From NCBI GenBank assembly GCA_963575745.1, contig CAUYUJ010015963.1, forward strand, positions 33,501 through 97,500: DNA of 64,000 bases. The letters are read 5' to 3'. The notes beneath the pieces were generated by a model. That model saw nothing but the letters and a program-made list of their open reading frames with translations, was not told the origin of the DNA and ran no database searches. Shown piece after piece: positions 31,845 through 42,779 of this stretch. The position numbers and the translations under genes are program-made. Within the stretch, counting starts at the first letter, position 1. The number at the start of each line of letters is the position of its first letter. Origin of the DNA: Prorocentrum cordatum (taxonomy: Eukaryota > Sar > Dinophyceae > Prorocentrales > Prorocentraceae).

Positions 31845-33030
31845 GAGGCGGCCCGGGCCCGTACCGAGACAGGCCACGAAGGGCTAAGGGGGTCCCGAGA
31901 GGGCCCAAGACGGTCCCAAGAGGCCCCGAAGATGCCCAAGATGCCCTGAAGACAGCCGACGAGGATTCCAACACGCTCCAGGACAGACTCAAGAGGCTCT
32001 CCAAGAGGGCCCTGGGAGGCAACATTCACTCATGCTCCAATGATTTTTGAAGGATTTTGTCGTTCTCGCTTTTCCTGCTTTCCAGCGCTCCCTCACGGCC
32101 TCAGAGGCACGTCAGATCGCTCCAAGACGACCCACGAGGCCCCGAAGAGGGCCCAGAGGCGGCCCAGGAGGCTCCCCAGACAACCCAAGTGTGCCCCAAG
32201 AGAGCCCCAAGAGGGCGCCCAGAGGGGTCCCGAGGCGGCCCGGGCCCGCTCTGGAACAGGCCACGAAGGGCTAAGGGAGTCCCGAGAGGGCCCAAGACGG
32301 TCCCAAGAGGCCCCGAAGACGCCCAAGATGCCCTGAAGACAGCCGACGAGGATTCCAACACGCTCCAGGACAGACTCAAGAGGCTCTCCAAGAGGGCCCT
32401 GGGAGGCAACATTCACTCATGTTCCAATGATTTTTGAAGGATTTGGTCGTTCTCGCTTTTCCCGCTTCCCAGCGCTTCCTCACGGCCTCGGAGGCACTTC
32501 AGATCGCTCCAAGACGGCCCACGAGGCCCCGAAGAGGGCCCAGAGACGGCCCAGGAGGCTCCCCAGACAACCCAAGTGTGCCCCAAGAGCGCCCCAAGAG
32601 GGCGCCCAGAGGGGTCCCGAGGCGGCCCGGGCCCGCTCTGGAACAGGCCACGAAGGGCTAAGGGAGTCCCGAGAGGGCCCAAGACGGTCCCAAGAGGCCC
32701 CGAAGACGCCCAAGATGCTCTCAAGACGGCTGACGAGGTCCAACACGCTCGAGGACAGACTCAAGAAGCTCCCCAAAAGGGCGTTGGGAGACCGAAATCA
32801 TTTAATATGTTCAAAGGGTTTTTTGAAGGATTTTTGCGTTCTCACTTTTCCCGCTTCCCAGCGCTTCCTCACGGCCTCGGAGGCACTTCAGATCGCTCCA
32901 AGACGGCCCACGAGGCCCCGAAGAGGGCCCCAAGACGGCCCAGGAGGCTCCCGAGACAACCCAAGCGTGCCCCAAGAGCTCCCCAAGAGGGGGCCCAGAG
33001 GGGGACCGCCAACCGATATTTCGAGGTCTC
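31845..33030 (+). repeat. Higher-order tandem repeat, period about 388 bp
   Basis: GAGGCGGCCCGGGCCCG recurs at about 31849, 32238 and 32625; AGGATTTNGTCGTTCTCGC at about 32051, 32438 and 32827. Each unit combines CCCAAGAGGCCCC decamers with a unique-looking 120-bp core (ACTCATGNTCCAATGATTT). Units 1 and 2 are almost identical; unit 3 has diverged in the middle. Confidence 0.9.
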
Positions 33031-33300
33031 TGGCCCTAGAGGCCCCCCAGTAATTAGGCCCCCCGGAGGCCACCAAGAGGCTCCCACGAAGCCCCGTGAG
33101 GCGCCCAAGAGGCCCCCATGAAGCCCCCAAGAGACCCCGAAGGGGCTCCCAGGGAACGCCCAAGAGGCCCCCCAACACACCCCAAGAAATCATGTCCCCA
33201 GAGAGCCTTCTCTGGGGATCCCAGGGAACGCCCAGGCCCCCCAACACACCCCAACAAATGATGTCCCCAGAAAGCCTTCTGGAGACATGGCTCATCATGG
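33031..33300 (+). repeat. CCCAAGAGGC decamers and a 66-bp duplication
   Basis: CCCCCAACACACCCCAA...GTCCCCAGAGAGCCTTCT appears twice (33170 and 33238). Confidence 0.8.
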
Positions 33301-33429
33301 GCCCGAGAGTCTCCAGAGGCTCCGAAGTACCATCACGCTGGGAAGTTGATTGGGAATCTGACTGATCGCTGTCTCGCGGACCCCCGCAGATCGTTTCACA
33401 CAAAGTTGCTCCAAATGCCCTCTTGAACC

Positions 33430-33465
33430 GACGACGACGTTTTCGCCGACAACGAAGACGACGAA

Positions 33466-33514
<49 letters not shown>

Positions 33515-33515
33515 C
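33430..33515. repeat. GAC trinucleotide tract
   Basis: (GAC)n, nearly pure at 33466-33512. Confidence 0.95.
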
Positions 33516-33744
33516 ACGCCCCAACAGGCTTCCCAAGACGCCCCCAAAACCCATGTTCCCAGAAGCCCTTCTGGGAACTCGATTCATCCAGCCTCCGACC
33601 ACCTACGCAACCATTTTCCCCGAAAGCCTTCCGGAATGCGGATTGACATGCGTGAATTGTGGTCCTTTACTTCAGTGGAGCAGTGAACTCGTCAAGGCCT
33701 CGGGCCTACTAGAACCTGAACGCGCGCGCGATGCTAGTGTGTGT

Positions 33745-33745
33745 A

Positions 33746-33786
<41 letters not shown>

Positions 33787-33840
33787 TGAGGGGTCCAAAC
33801 GGTCAGTCGCTGTCCCTGGGCGCGTGGCTGAAGTGAGGTG
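33745..33840. repeat. TA microsatellite plus conserved 55-bp tail
   Basis: (TA)n of about 40 bp followed by GAGTGAGGGGTCCAAACGG and CTGTCCCTGGGCGCGTGGC, as at 30066. Confidence 0.8.
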
Positions 33841-33849
33841 GTCCGTCTG

Positions 33850-34340
33850 ACGCCTTCGGAGTCCGTCTTGAGGGCCTCTGGGCCGTCTAGTGCACTCTTG
33901 CAGCGCTTTAGTGCCGCCTCTGGGCCCCCTTGAGAGCCTCTTGGGCGATCTAGGGGTCCGCTTTGGCCGACGTAGGGCCCTCTTGGGGGCCTCGCAGGCC
34001 GCATGGGAGATATCGTGAGGGCCTTTTGGGCCGTCTTGGGCGATCGGACACCCAAGCAGGCGAGAACCTCAAAAACCTCAAAACAACAAAAACGCTTGTA
34101 AACCGTTGTCGTCCAGGGGCGTCTTGGTGAGCGTCATGGGGGCCTCTTAGGGGTTGCCTGAGGCCCATTTGGTGCCGCTTGGGCCGTCTTAGAGTGGTCT
34201 TAGCCCGTCTGGCGCCCACGGATGCCGTCTTTGGGGGGCTTCTTTGGGCCGTTTTGGATCATGATTTGAATGTTTTAGGGCCGCCTTGGGGCCCTCTTGA
34301 GGACCTCTTGGGCGGTCTTGGGGCCCCTTTGGGCCGACAC
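33850..34340. repeat. Diverged CTTTGGGCCG / CCTCTTGGGC decamer array
   Basis: Degenerate versions of the decamer found in the 31845 and 47637 arrays, interrupted at about 34060-34120 by AT-richer sequence. Confidence 0.7.
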
Positions 34341-34620
34341 GCAATGTAAAGTGTAAAGCAAGTGACTGAAAGTCAATGCAAAGCAATGCAGAGCAACGCG
34401 CAGCAACGCAACGCAACGCAATGCACTGCAATGCAGTCCAACTCAATGCAATAGCATGCAAATCCATGCAAATCCATGCAAATCAGTGCACACCGCTGCA
34501 ACACAATGCAGCGTGATGCAAAGCAGCGCAGCGTAATGCAAAACAGTGCGATTCCAATGCGATTGCAATGCCACGCAACGCGATTACAGCGCAGCGCAGT
34601 GCGATTGCAATGCCACGGGA
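34340..34620. repeat. GCAAT/GCAAC pentamer-derived repeat
   Basis: AATGCA, GCAACGCAAC and ATGCAAATCC motifs repeat through the stretch with heavy divergence. Confidence 0.75.
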
Positions 34621-34689
34621 GGGGAAGCAACGGGGCGGCGGCGTCGGGCGGGAGCGAGGCCGCAAACAGGGCTGCTTATCCCCCATCCT

Positions 34690-36100
34690 CTACCCCCTCC
34701 CCCTCCTCGTCCTCCTCGTTCCTCCCCTCTCCCTCCCCCTCCTCCTTCTCCTCCTCCTCCTCCTCAAACCTCCTCCTCCTCCTCCTCCCCACCCCCTCCC
34801 CGTTTCCTCGCCCTTCCCGTTTTTTTTTTCTAATCGAGTGCAACCGATTGGATTGCATCGATTCGATTGCAACGGGGGGGTGCAACGGGGCGGCGGCGTC
34901 GGGGCCGCGGCCGGGCGGCGACGGCGACCACAAGGCGGCGGATCCGATCGCGGAGCCCAGACGACGGGCTGCGACGAGGCGGCGACGGGGCGGAAACGGC
35001 TACCCCGTCGCCGCCTTGGAGGACAAGAGGGGTGGGGGGCCCGCTTCGAGCCCCCCCTGGAGAAGGGGGGGGCCCAATCGGTAGGGGTGCCGACGTCCTG
35101 GGGGGGGGGGGGGGGCAGGTTCCCAGGCCATACCCAAGGCTCCACGTGTTCGAATGTTGTTTTGCAAGGCGAACGTCCACGAAAAGCGCTCTCTCTATGC
35201 GAAGGGAAAGAGAAGTGTCTGCCAGGCCCCACTTGCACACCGATGGCCTTGAAGGGTCATCCTTCTTGCCTCTGCCCTCGCCCGTTTGCTCCCCCCCTCC
35301 ACGTCCCCCTTCCCGTCCCAGCCCCAATTGTCCTCTCCTCTCCTCCTCCGTCCCTCAACTCACTCTCCCCTCTTTCCCCTGCCCCTTCGCCCCGCCCACC
35401 TTCTCGCAGGCATCATGTAAGCTTCTTTCGAGTTTGTGAGGCGGGTTGCACCGTGGTTCCCGTCCTCACAAGGCGCCGTCGGGAAGCTCAGAATCCATTC
35501 GGCCCTCCTCCTCCCTCCCACTCCCCCCTCCATCCATCCATCCCGCTTTTCCATCCATCCGTCCCTCCCTCCCTCGCCCTCGTTCCCCTCGCCCCCCTCA
35601 TCAATCCATCCGTCCATCGCCTCCCATCTCTCCGTCCCTTCCTCCACCTCGCTCCTCAACCCCGCCATCCCTCCCTCCCCCTCGCCTCCCTCCCTCCCCT
35701 TCCCCCTCCTCCCCGTCCCCCCCTCCCCCTCTCGCGCCCCTCCCTCCCTCTCGCTCCCCCCTCTGTGGAGGGCGGCTGCCCGATGCGCGCGCACCCGCGC
35801 AGGTCGCGGCCGTCCTGCGGCACAGCCGGGCGCAGCCGTGGGAGCCCCGCGCCCAGGAGGAGCCGAGCCCGCACGCGCACCTCGCCAAGTACACCGGGTG
35901 CCTTCCTCCTCCTCCTCCTCCTCCTCCTCCTCCTCCTCCTCCTCCTCCTCCTCCTCCTCCTCCTCCTCCTCCTCCTCCTCCTCCTCCTCCTCCCTCCTCC
36001 TCCTCCTCCTCCTCCTCCTCCTCCTCCTCCTCCTCCTCCTCCTCCTCCTCCTCCTCCTCCTCCTCCTCCCTCCTCCTCCTCCCTCCTTCTCTTTTTCCGG
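34690..36100. repeat. CTC/CCT-rich tracts with GC-rich spacers
   Basis: CTCCTCC (34690-34810), CCCTCCATCCATCC (35500-35760) and a nearly pure CTC run (35905-36070). Between them 34830-35500 shows no gene. Confidence 0.85.
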
Positions 36101-36276
36101 CCTCACGGAGGCCGAGGCCTGCGCCATGGGCGGGGTCAGGGAGGCGGAGCTTTGACAACCCCGACCTCTTCCCCGCGTAAACCCCTGCCTTCTCGCTTGC
36201 AGGTCGAATTCGGTCGAACCTCTTCTCGGTCGTCGGCGTCTTTCCCGCCCGCCGCCCTCCCAGGTGTGGAAGGTCC

Positions 36277-36830
36277 GTGCGGGCTTGCGAGTTCCAGCTC
36301 AAGAGAGCGCGCGAGGCCACGAGTTACGTGGCCTGGGCGGCGGAGCGGGTCCTCCGCCTCGCGCATGGCGGTTCGATCCAGGTGCCCGACGTGTTGCCAA
36401 AGGTCAAGGATGCGTCGGCGCTGGAGGCGGTCAGCCTCAGATCGCTGTGTCATGGAGCTTGCCGACGGGGTCATCAAGTACGAGAAGTACTGCAGTTTCG
36501 CCAAGACGAGCTTGTCTCTGAAGGTGCTCTTGGCCTCCCCGTGACAGCCGCCGACCATCAGCGCGAGGCACGTCGTGGAGACAAGGGGGCTTTCGCAGCC
36601 TGGTGCGGAGTCTGCGGGGCCTCCTCGACGGAGTCGAACCGCCTGTCGCCCAATCTCCACGATCCTTGCCACGGCAAGGCGGTCAAGGCCAGGGCGCGGT
36701 GGAACGAATTGGACGCCATCACGTGCCTTCGACGTGGAGCTCACCCACTCACCAAGGTGAAGTTGGAGGTGTGGCGTCCGACCGTTGGCGCTCGGGCTGT
36801 GTGCGTTGCGGGTTCCCTCTCCCCTCGTGG
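36277..36830 (+). pseudogene. LINE fragment E: ORF2 C-terminal tail
   Basis: An open stretch carries AAWCGVCGASSTESNRL, then HDPCHGK and a basic RRGAHPLTK end. This resembles the cysteine-rich tail of LINE B (RCGAYTSG...SPC) and the C-terminal pattern of related elements. Upstream residues (YVAWAAERVLRLAHGG) are helical but unassigned. No reverse transcriptase precedes it; a CTC tract does. The long frame continues past 36830 only because GC-rich sequence lacks stops. Identity rests on a short motif. Confidence 0.4.
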
Positions 36831-37014
36831 TGCAGACTGGGGCCAGCCGGCGACTTCGCGGGCCGCCAACTTCCGCATCGTGACCCTCCGGCCCTCCGGC
36901 CTCACTGTCGCGGCACTGGAGGGCGTCCTCGCGGCCAGGCGGGCTGCCTTGCCCGTGCTGCGTCAGTCGAGGTTGGCACGTGGTGGAGGGGGGTTCCCCG
37001 CGAGCCCAGGAGGA

Positions 37015-37210
37015 TCGGGCCGGGCGAAAGGGGGGGATTGGGAAAGGGAGGGGTACGAAATTTGCTGCATGCAGCTGATTTCGGCCCCGCCGAGGGGCCC
37101 ATTCCTCGATACGTGGCCGCCTCCGGCGCCAGGAGGCGCCGGGAAAATTAGCTACATGAGCTGCTTCTCAAACCCCCTCTTTGCTATCTCCCCCTTTTCG
37201 CCCGACCCGA
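37015..37210 (+). mobile_element. Family 2 MITE, copy 3
   Basis: A 196-bp element, TCGGGCCGGGCGAAAGG to TTTTCGCCCGACCCGA, with a perfect 5-bp target duplication GAGGA (37010-37014 and 37211-37215). Interior as in copies 1 and 2. Confidence 0.9.
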
Positions 37211-37842
37211 GAGGAACGCTGGTCCTGCCGGCGCTCCCACTGGCGGCAGGGGCCCAGGACCCGAGGGTCCCGGGGCCGCCCACGCACCTTCTCGTTCGGG
37301 TGCTCTCCCGCCGGTCTCTCCGCGGGCGCCGTTGGGAGCGTGCCGCGGTTCGCCGGCGGAGCAGCGGCGAGAGGCGGCGCGCGGTATTCTGCGGCATCGG
37401 TGTGCAGGGCCGGACCTCGCCGTCTTGCTGGACTTCGGCTGTGCCTTGTCTCTCGTTGTGACAGGGAGGTACAGGAAGCCAGGTAGAGCAGAACGACTAC
37501 AAAACGAAAATAGCGTTTGGTCCAGCCCTGTCGCCATGGAAGAAGGCATCCGCAGCTCTAGTCTCAGGAGCTACAGGCTTCGGCTCGAACAGACCCTCGA
37601 AATAGGAAGGCAGCTCTCCGACCTCGTGGTGGTTGGCCAGTTCTGCAGGGGGCGCTCGGTCTGTGGCTCGACGGGCCGAAGGTGGCATCAGCTTTCCCCC
37701 CGGCCCTTCGCAAGGTGTGCACGAACCCCCCCAGTCTCCCAAGCGCAGGCGTGGGCAGTGCCCGTGTAATGTCGATGCGCCAGCTTTCTCGCGGCCTCGG
37801 GAGGCCTAGTGCACCGCGCCCTAACGCAGAGGGGCGATAGTC
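37211..37842. other. No supported gene
   Basis: GC-rich unique sequence between two MITEs. It may be remains of the same LINE as fragment D, but I see no diagnostic motif. Confidence 0.4.
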
Positions 37843-38001
37843 TTGAGTCGGGTCTGCCCCTCTACAGGAGGAATATTCAAAAATACTCAAACATAGTCTG
37901 GGGACGATGTTCCTGATATTTTCCACGATGGTTGAGTATGTGTTGTCTATGTTTCATGTCCCCTCCAGTATCTGCCTGTAGGAGGGACATGCCCGACCTA
38001 A
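37843..38001 (+). mobile_element. Family 4 MITE-like element, copy B
   Basis: A 159-bp element, TTGAGTCGGGTCTGCCCCTC to GACATGCCCGACCTAA, with terminal inverted repeats of about 25 bp. Flanks CGATAGTC (37835-37842) and GGATAGTC (38002-38009) agree at 7 of 8 positions, an 8-bp target duplication. Confidence 0.85.
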
Positions 38002-38015
38002 GGATAGTCTCGAAT

Positions 38016-39110
38016 GCTTCTAGATGATACCTCAGCACATGACCGAGGTGGACCCTCACACCTTGCCGGAGTCTTGGATGTGCAGCCACCCGCGCGAGGA
38101 GCCGGATTTGAGGCTTCTCGGCGTGAGCTCAGTTCGGGAGCCCCTCATTTTGCACGGCGACGCCAAGAGAGGTTTCGACACTCACGGCCCGAGGCTGAGG
38201 AGAGTCAGGGTGGCCATCGCTGCTGTCAGTCTTGATCCTGCCCCTACCTTCGCTTGTTGTACGGTTGGCTCCCGGGGCTGCATCAGACAGTGTCCCGAGT
38301 CTCGAGGAGAATTTTTCTGCCTCGTCACGGGGGTTCGTTGTTGGAGCGGGTTCCATGTTTCGTCACTGACAACGGCGACGTGTGCCGTGGTTTTTGGGCC
38401 CAGAAGTTTCAGGCCCCATATGGACCCAGCGCCGATGTGTGGAGAATTCTTGGGGAGGTCATCCTGGAGACGAAGCGTCGCCCACGCGACACTGCTGTCC
38501 TCAAGGCCACATCTTACGTCGACAGTGAGGAAGTCGTCAGAAAAAGGCCTCCCTGGTCTCCTCATCGCGGGGAATGTGTTCGTGGATGTATTAGCAGGCC
38601 TGGCTGCCTGGCTGCCGCGTTATTCTGCACTCCCGAGGCTCAGCATAATTACCAGAGTCCTCAAGACGGAGGCGAAGGTCAAGTTCATTCGGGAACGCCT
38701 TTGGAGGGCAAGCTTCGAGGCTGTTCGTGCAGAATGGAAGAAGGTTCGGCGCCCTGCTGCTGCTGCTGCTGCTGCTGGTGCTGCTGTCGCTCCCGTCCCT
38801 TCTCCTCCATCTGCGGCTGAGGCTGTCTTTGGCACTCGCCACGCACAACAGCACTGTGGCAAGATATGTCAGATCTATCGGGATTCAGTTTCAGACGTTG
38901 AGAAAAAAGCGTTGGCTGGACGCCGATGGTTGCACCTTTGAACAATGGTGTGGAGATGCTATAAGATTAGCTTCGGGGAGGCGTTTACATCTCGCTGCGG
39001 GGTGGGCGCGCGAATCGCACCGCATGTAATACCACGAATGGCTCGCCTTTTGTTTTGCGGGTCTTGCGTTGGCCTCGCAGGGTCGCCCCACCCGGCTGAC
39101 CAAGGCTTGA
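38016..39110 (+). pseudogene. LINE fragment D: RNase H and cysteine-rich tail
   Basis: Frames at 38024 and 38254 carry RNase H features in order: WMCSHPREEPDLRLLG (start), GWLPGLHQTVSR (the L-PG-x-QTV-R stretch), VTDNGDVCRGF (the conserved Asp region), then GNVFVDVLAGLAA (the final Asp helix). A tail with LLFCGSCVGLA follows near 39050. Frame changes and a family 4 insertion just upstream (37843-38001) show decay. A CTG run (38756-38780) sits inside the domain end. Confidence 0.6.
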
Positions 39111-40594
39111 CGTGAGCTCTTTTTGTTCTCGGCATCGCAAGAGGTTTACACGCCCGTCGTTGAAAGTAGGTATCTCTGGATTCCCAGATCCCAATCTACT
39201 TCAAGCGCCTTCCTACTTCAAGAATCGACACGCTTCTGCTGTGTTTTGTCATTCTCTGGGAGGGTCTGGACCCAATCCACTAGATCTGCCTGCCTACTTC
39301 ATGTTTTTACCTGTTTCTTCCGACCGACGTGTACGGCCCAAAGTTCTCTGCAAGGCTGAGGCGGCGGCTCTTTCTTCGGGTAAGCACAACTCCATGATAT
39401 TCGCTACCCGACTGTTCCAAACTCATCTCATCGCATCTCATCTCATCTCATCTGATCCCATCTAATATCATCATTACCTCCTCATTTTCCTCCTCCTTCA
39501 TCCTCCTTCATCCTCCTCCTCCTCCGCCTCTCCCCCCGCAGATGTGTCCCGGGCCACCTTCCCCCCCCCAGCCCCGAGGTGCGTCCCGCGAAGCCCACCT
39601 TCCCCGCCGCCTATCGCGCTCGAGGGTGGCTGCATGGTGCGGGTGTTTTAAGGCGCCGTTCCCCGCCCTCCGCGCCCGGGGAGGGGGGGAGGGAGGGGGC
39701 ACGGAGGACCCGCGCGTCGGGCAGATGCTTGTTCTCAATCACGGCGTTCTCCTTTTCACTGCGGCCTCCAGGGGGGGCCGTTTCCGGGGCCCGGGGCCGT
39801 CTCGAATGGATTTGGGACGAGGCACTGTTCGTACGGGCCAGGGCCCTTGTCGGGAGGCAGCAGGAGGGAGGGTTGGCTTCGGTTCGGCCGTCCGCTCGAG
39901 CGATTGAGGCGTGTTCAGTTTTGTCCCACGAGACCTTCGTGCCTACAGTACCCCCACAGATAGAGACACCGACACACGCAAGGCTCCGGAGTCCATCAAC
40001 ACAAACGAAAGAATCGCCAGGCAGTTGGGAGCCATGAGAAGTGAGAGACAAACATGCCCCAGCGAAGCGCCCGAACAGCAGTGACGGTGAAGAAACGGGT
40101 CGACGAGGAGGAGGTCGGCCAGTGACAGAGGCGAGAGCACAGCAGTTTGCACGTGCAGGGAATCGTGTCCGTCCCGACGAAACGTGCAACCAGCATCAAG
40201 TCGAGAGCACGAGTCGTGAACACATGTTGAGGAAGTCTCGGGCGAAACCGCGGCCAGACTGGGCGATCTCGGGCTCCCCGTCCCATCTGCGGGGTCATGC
40301 TGCGTCTTGGTTCGCCAGTATCAGAGCCTTCCTAGCGTAACACGACTAGGGAATCACAGGCGATTGACGTTCGCTCCTTGCGCCAGAAGACCCGTTGGCC
40401 TGACGTCAAAGGGGGGACTGGCCAGAGCAGGAAGGTGATCCCAAGGGGATTAGAAGAAAGGGGGGAGGAGAAGGAGGAGAAGAGGGCAAGGAGGAGGGGA
40501 GGGGCACAGTCCAGCCACAGTCCACGAGTCTGCCCCCTTCCCTTTTGGGAGACGCGCCCCAGAGCCCTTCCTGAACATTCCTCCACCGAAAGTT
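39111..40594. other. No supported gene; short ATCTC and CTC tracts
   Basis: CATCTCATCT repeats (39420-39475) and CTCCTTCATC (39480-39535). The remainder is GC-rich with overlapping open frames and no domain. Confidence 0.5.
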
Positions 40595-40990
40595 ACTTTC
40601 GATATGATCCGACCGGTACCTTCCTTATCGATTCTGATGGGACAGATCCGATTCGATTCTGACGTTCCGAAGATCCGATGGGGCCCGATAGTTGCGCGGC
40701 TCGGAGAAGGAAGCGCTGCATTGACACATGTCCGGAGCTCCGCGCGGATGTCTTGGATCTGCGCTGGCGCCCCTTGGCAGCGCCTCCAGCACCCCCCGGC
40801 GCGCTCCGCGCGGCAGGGAGCGGGTCCAGGAGCCGATCCAAGAGATTTGCGCATACATCCAAAAGTTTATATGTTCATGCTGCCTGTTCATCTTCTAATT
40901 CCGTTGTTGTGCATCGTGGCGCGAGCCGTCCGACTCGACTCCGCTCTCGTGCCGATGCGGCCCGATTCGACGCACGTACCCAGCCGATCC
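40595..40990 (+). repeat. Family 9 dispersed repeat, copy 2, split by family 6
   Basis: GATCCGATTCGATTC and GATGGGGCCCGATAGTTGCG precede, and GTGCATCGTGGCGCGAGCCG...GATTCGACGCAC follow, a family 6 element. Joined, they parallel the uninterrupted copy at 7681. Confidence 0.65.
40715..40875 (+). mobile_element. Family 6 element, copy c
   Basis: CTCCGCGCGGATGTCTTGG, GCGCGCTCCGCGCGGC and a tail CCAAAAGTTTATATG match copies b and d. Its insertion into family 9 gives an external check on its mobility. Confidence 0.65.
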
Positions 40991-41138
40991 GCTTCCTGCC
41001 TGCTCTCCTGCCGAGGCAGGGGCCGCCCTGGCAAACGCCGGCTCAAACGCGGGCCGCCCTGGCAAACCTGGAGGCCTGGTCGGGGCCCCGCTGTCCCAGC
41101 TGGAGGGAGCGGGGGAGGCCATCGGCAGAAGAAGAAAT

Positions 41139-41297
41139 GGCAGAAGCACAAGTCCAGGGAATTCCGCGCGGGCTTCTCGGATCGGCGCCGAGCCCCCTTG
41201 GTGGCGCCTCCGCCGCCGCCCCTGGCGCGCTCCGCGCGCCAGGGAGGAGGTTTCAGCGCAGATCCCAGAAAACCGCGCGGACCTCCCAAAGTTTATG
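41139..41297 (+). mobile_element. Family 6 element, copy d
   Basis: The left TCCGCGCGG...CTCGGATCGGCGC (from 41163) and right GCGCAGATCCCAG...CCGCGCGGA (to 41281) form imperfect inverted repeats of about 28 bp. A central hairpin CTGGCGCGC-TCC-GCGCGCCAG lies at 41222-41242. Confidence 0.7.
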
Positions 41298-41334
41298 CTC
41301 ACGCAGTTTGTGGTTCCTCTGCAGGGAGGGGAGG

Positions 41335-41600
41335 GGGAGGAGGAGGAGGAGGAGGAGGAGGAGGAGGAGAGGAGGAGGAGGAGGAGGAGGAGGAGAGGAG
41401 GAGGAGGAGGAGGAGGAGGAGGAGGAGGAGGAGGAGGAGGAGGAGGAGGAGGAGGAGGAGGAGGAGGAGGAGGAGGAGGGGAGGAGGAGGGGGAGGGGGA
41501 GGGGGAGGAGGAGGAGGAGGAGGAGGAGGAGGAGGAGGAGGAGGAGGAGGAGGAGGAGGAGGAGGAGGAGGAGGAGGAGGAGGAGGAGGAGGAGGAGGCC
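41335..41600. repeat. GGA trinucleotide tract
   Basis: 265 bp of nearly pure GGA. Confidence 0.95.
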
Positions 41601-41633
41601 GGGGGCCGCTCCAGCGAGGCGATATAGGCTCCG

Positions 41634-41760
41634 GGGGGACGCACCGACCCCCACGCGACCATTCCTCGCCGACAGGGGCCCGACGCCCTCACCCCGCGCA
41701 GGAACGTGCAGTTTGTGCATCGGGGGCCTACTGCCGATCTATCGGCGATATGTATATATA
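41634..41760 (+). repeat. Family 3 dispersed repeat, copy 4
   Basis: CGCACCGACCCCC, TCGCCGACAGGGGCCCGA, CGCAGGAACGTGCAG and CCGATCTATCGGCGATATG align with copies 2 and 3. Confidence 0.65.
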
Positions 41761-41884
41761 CAAGTGGCACGTGTGTGCCCAGGCTCATACAACAAGCTGA
41801 AGGGGCGTTTGAAGCAGGAGTGACATGCAACAGCGAAGTCGCACTCGAGCGCAAGTGGGGTAGCCACACCTTGCGATGTGTGTA

Positions 41885-42260
41885 CCAGGGCCCCCCAGGA
41901 AGCCTCAGGAGGCCCGACTTGGATACCAGAAGAGGCTCCAGGAGGCCCCAGGATTGTGAGTGTTGTGTGTGTGTGATGTGTGCTTTGTGTGGTGCGTGCT
42001 TTTTGCGTGTTGTCGGTGTTGTGTGTGTGTATGTTATGTTTGTCTAGCGTGTGATGTGTTGGGCGTGATTTGTGTCTCTGTGTGTGCATGTAGTTCTGAA
42101 GCCCCAGGAGGCCCCAGGAGGCCCCAGGCGGCCTCAGCAGGCCCAGGAGAACTCCAGGAGGCTCCGAGGCGGGGTCTGGGGTACCAGAAGGTCCAGAAAG
42201 CCCCAGGAGGCCCCAGGAGGTTCCAGGAGGCCCCCAGGAGGCTCCGAGGAGGGGTCTGGG
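41885..42260. repeat. CAGGAGGCCC decamers and TG-rich tract
   Basis: AGGAGGCCCCAGGAGG units at 41890-41955 and 42100-42250, separated by GTGTGTGT/TGTTG sequence (41955-42095). Confidence 0.85.
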
Positions 42261-42529
42261 GCTCGATTTTGGGAGGATGTCTCAGGCGAAACCGCCATTC
42301 TCTGAGAATCGGAGTCAAAATCATTGAAATTACCATGTGTTTTTGAAGGTTTTATGATAAAATGTTGGAAATCCTATGTGTTTTTGGACCCTGACGTCAC
42401 GATCTGCGTGAGGGGTGCCACCGATTTTCAGAATTTCGAGGATGTCCCGAGCGAAACGGCCAGAAAAATCGCGAACGACGGACGCATTAATCGCCTCTGA
42501 GCTCTACTCCCTCGGAGAGGTGCGTATGA

Positions 42530-42532
<3 letters not shown>

Positions 42533-42572
<40 letters not shown>

Positions 42573-42612
42573 CATATACACGTTTATATATATATATATA
42601 TATATATGTATA
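42533..42612. repeat. TA microsatellite
   Basis: (TA)n with CATATACATA in the middle. Confidence 0.95.
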
Positions 42613-42779
42613 GACGCCCGCCCCACCAAGATCCACCTCAGCGCCTTCTTCGTCGACATCCTTTTTCGTCTTCCCTTGTGTCGACGATGCCTGCGCAGAC
42701 GTAGACACAAGCGGAAGTGGATGATTCAGATGAGGATGAGGCGGAGGAGGAGCAGGAGGATGGGGAGAAGAAAGGGGAG

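Noticed and set aside
36180-36203. Intron acceptor (CTTCTCGCTTGCAG) before fragment E
   Set aside because: The match is good, but no donor or host exon could be identified and the downstream text resembles a LINE tail.
34568-36544. 658-codon open frame
   Set aside because: It crosses several CTC tracts and changes composition abruptly; no start context or domain supports a gene.
40604-41869. Frames of 320-400 codons across the GGA tract
   Set aside because: They join two unrelated family 6 and 9 repeats through poly-Gly, poly-Glu or poly-Ser and have no common function.
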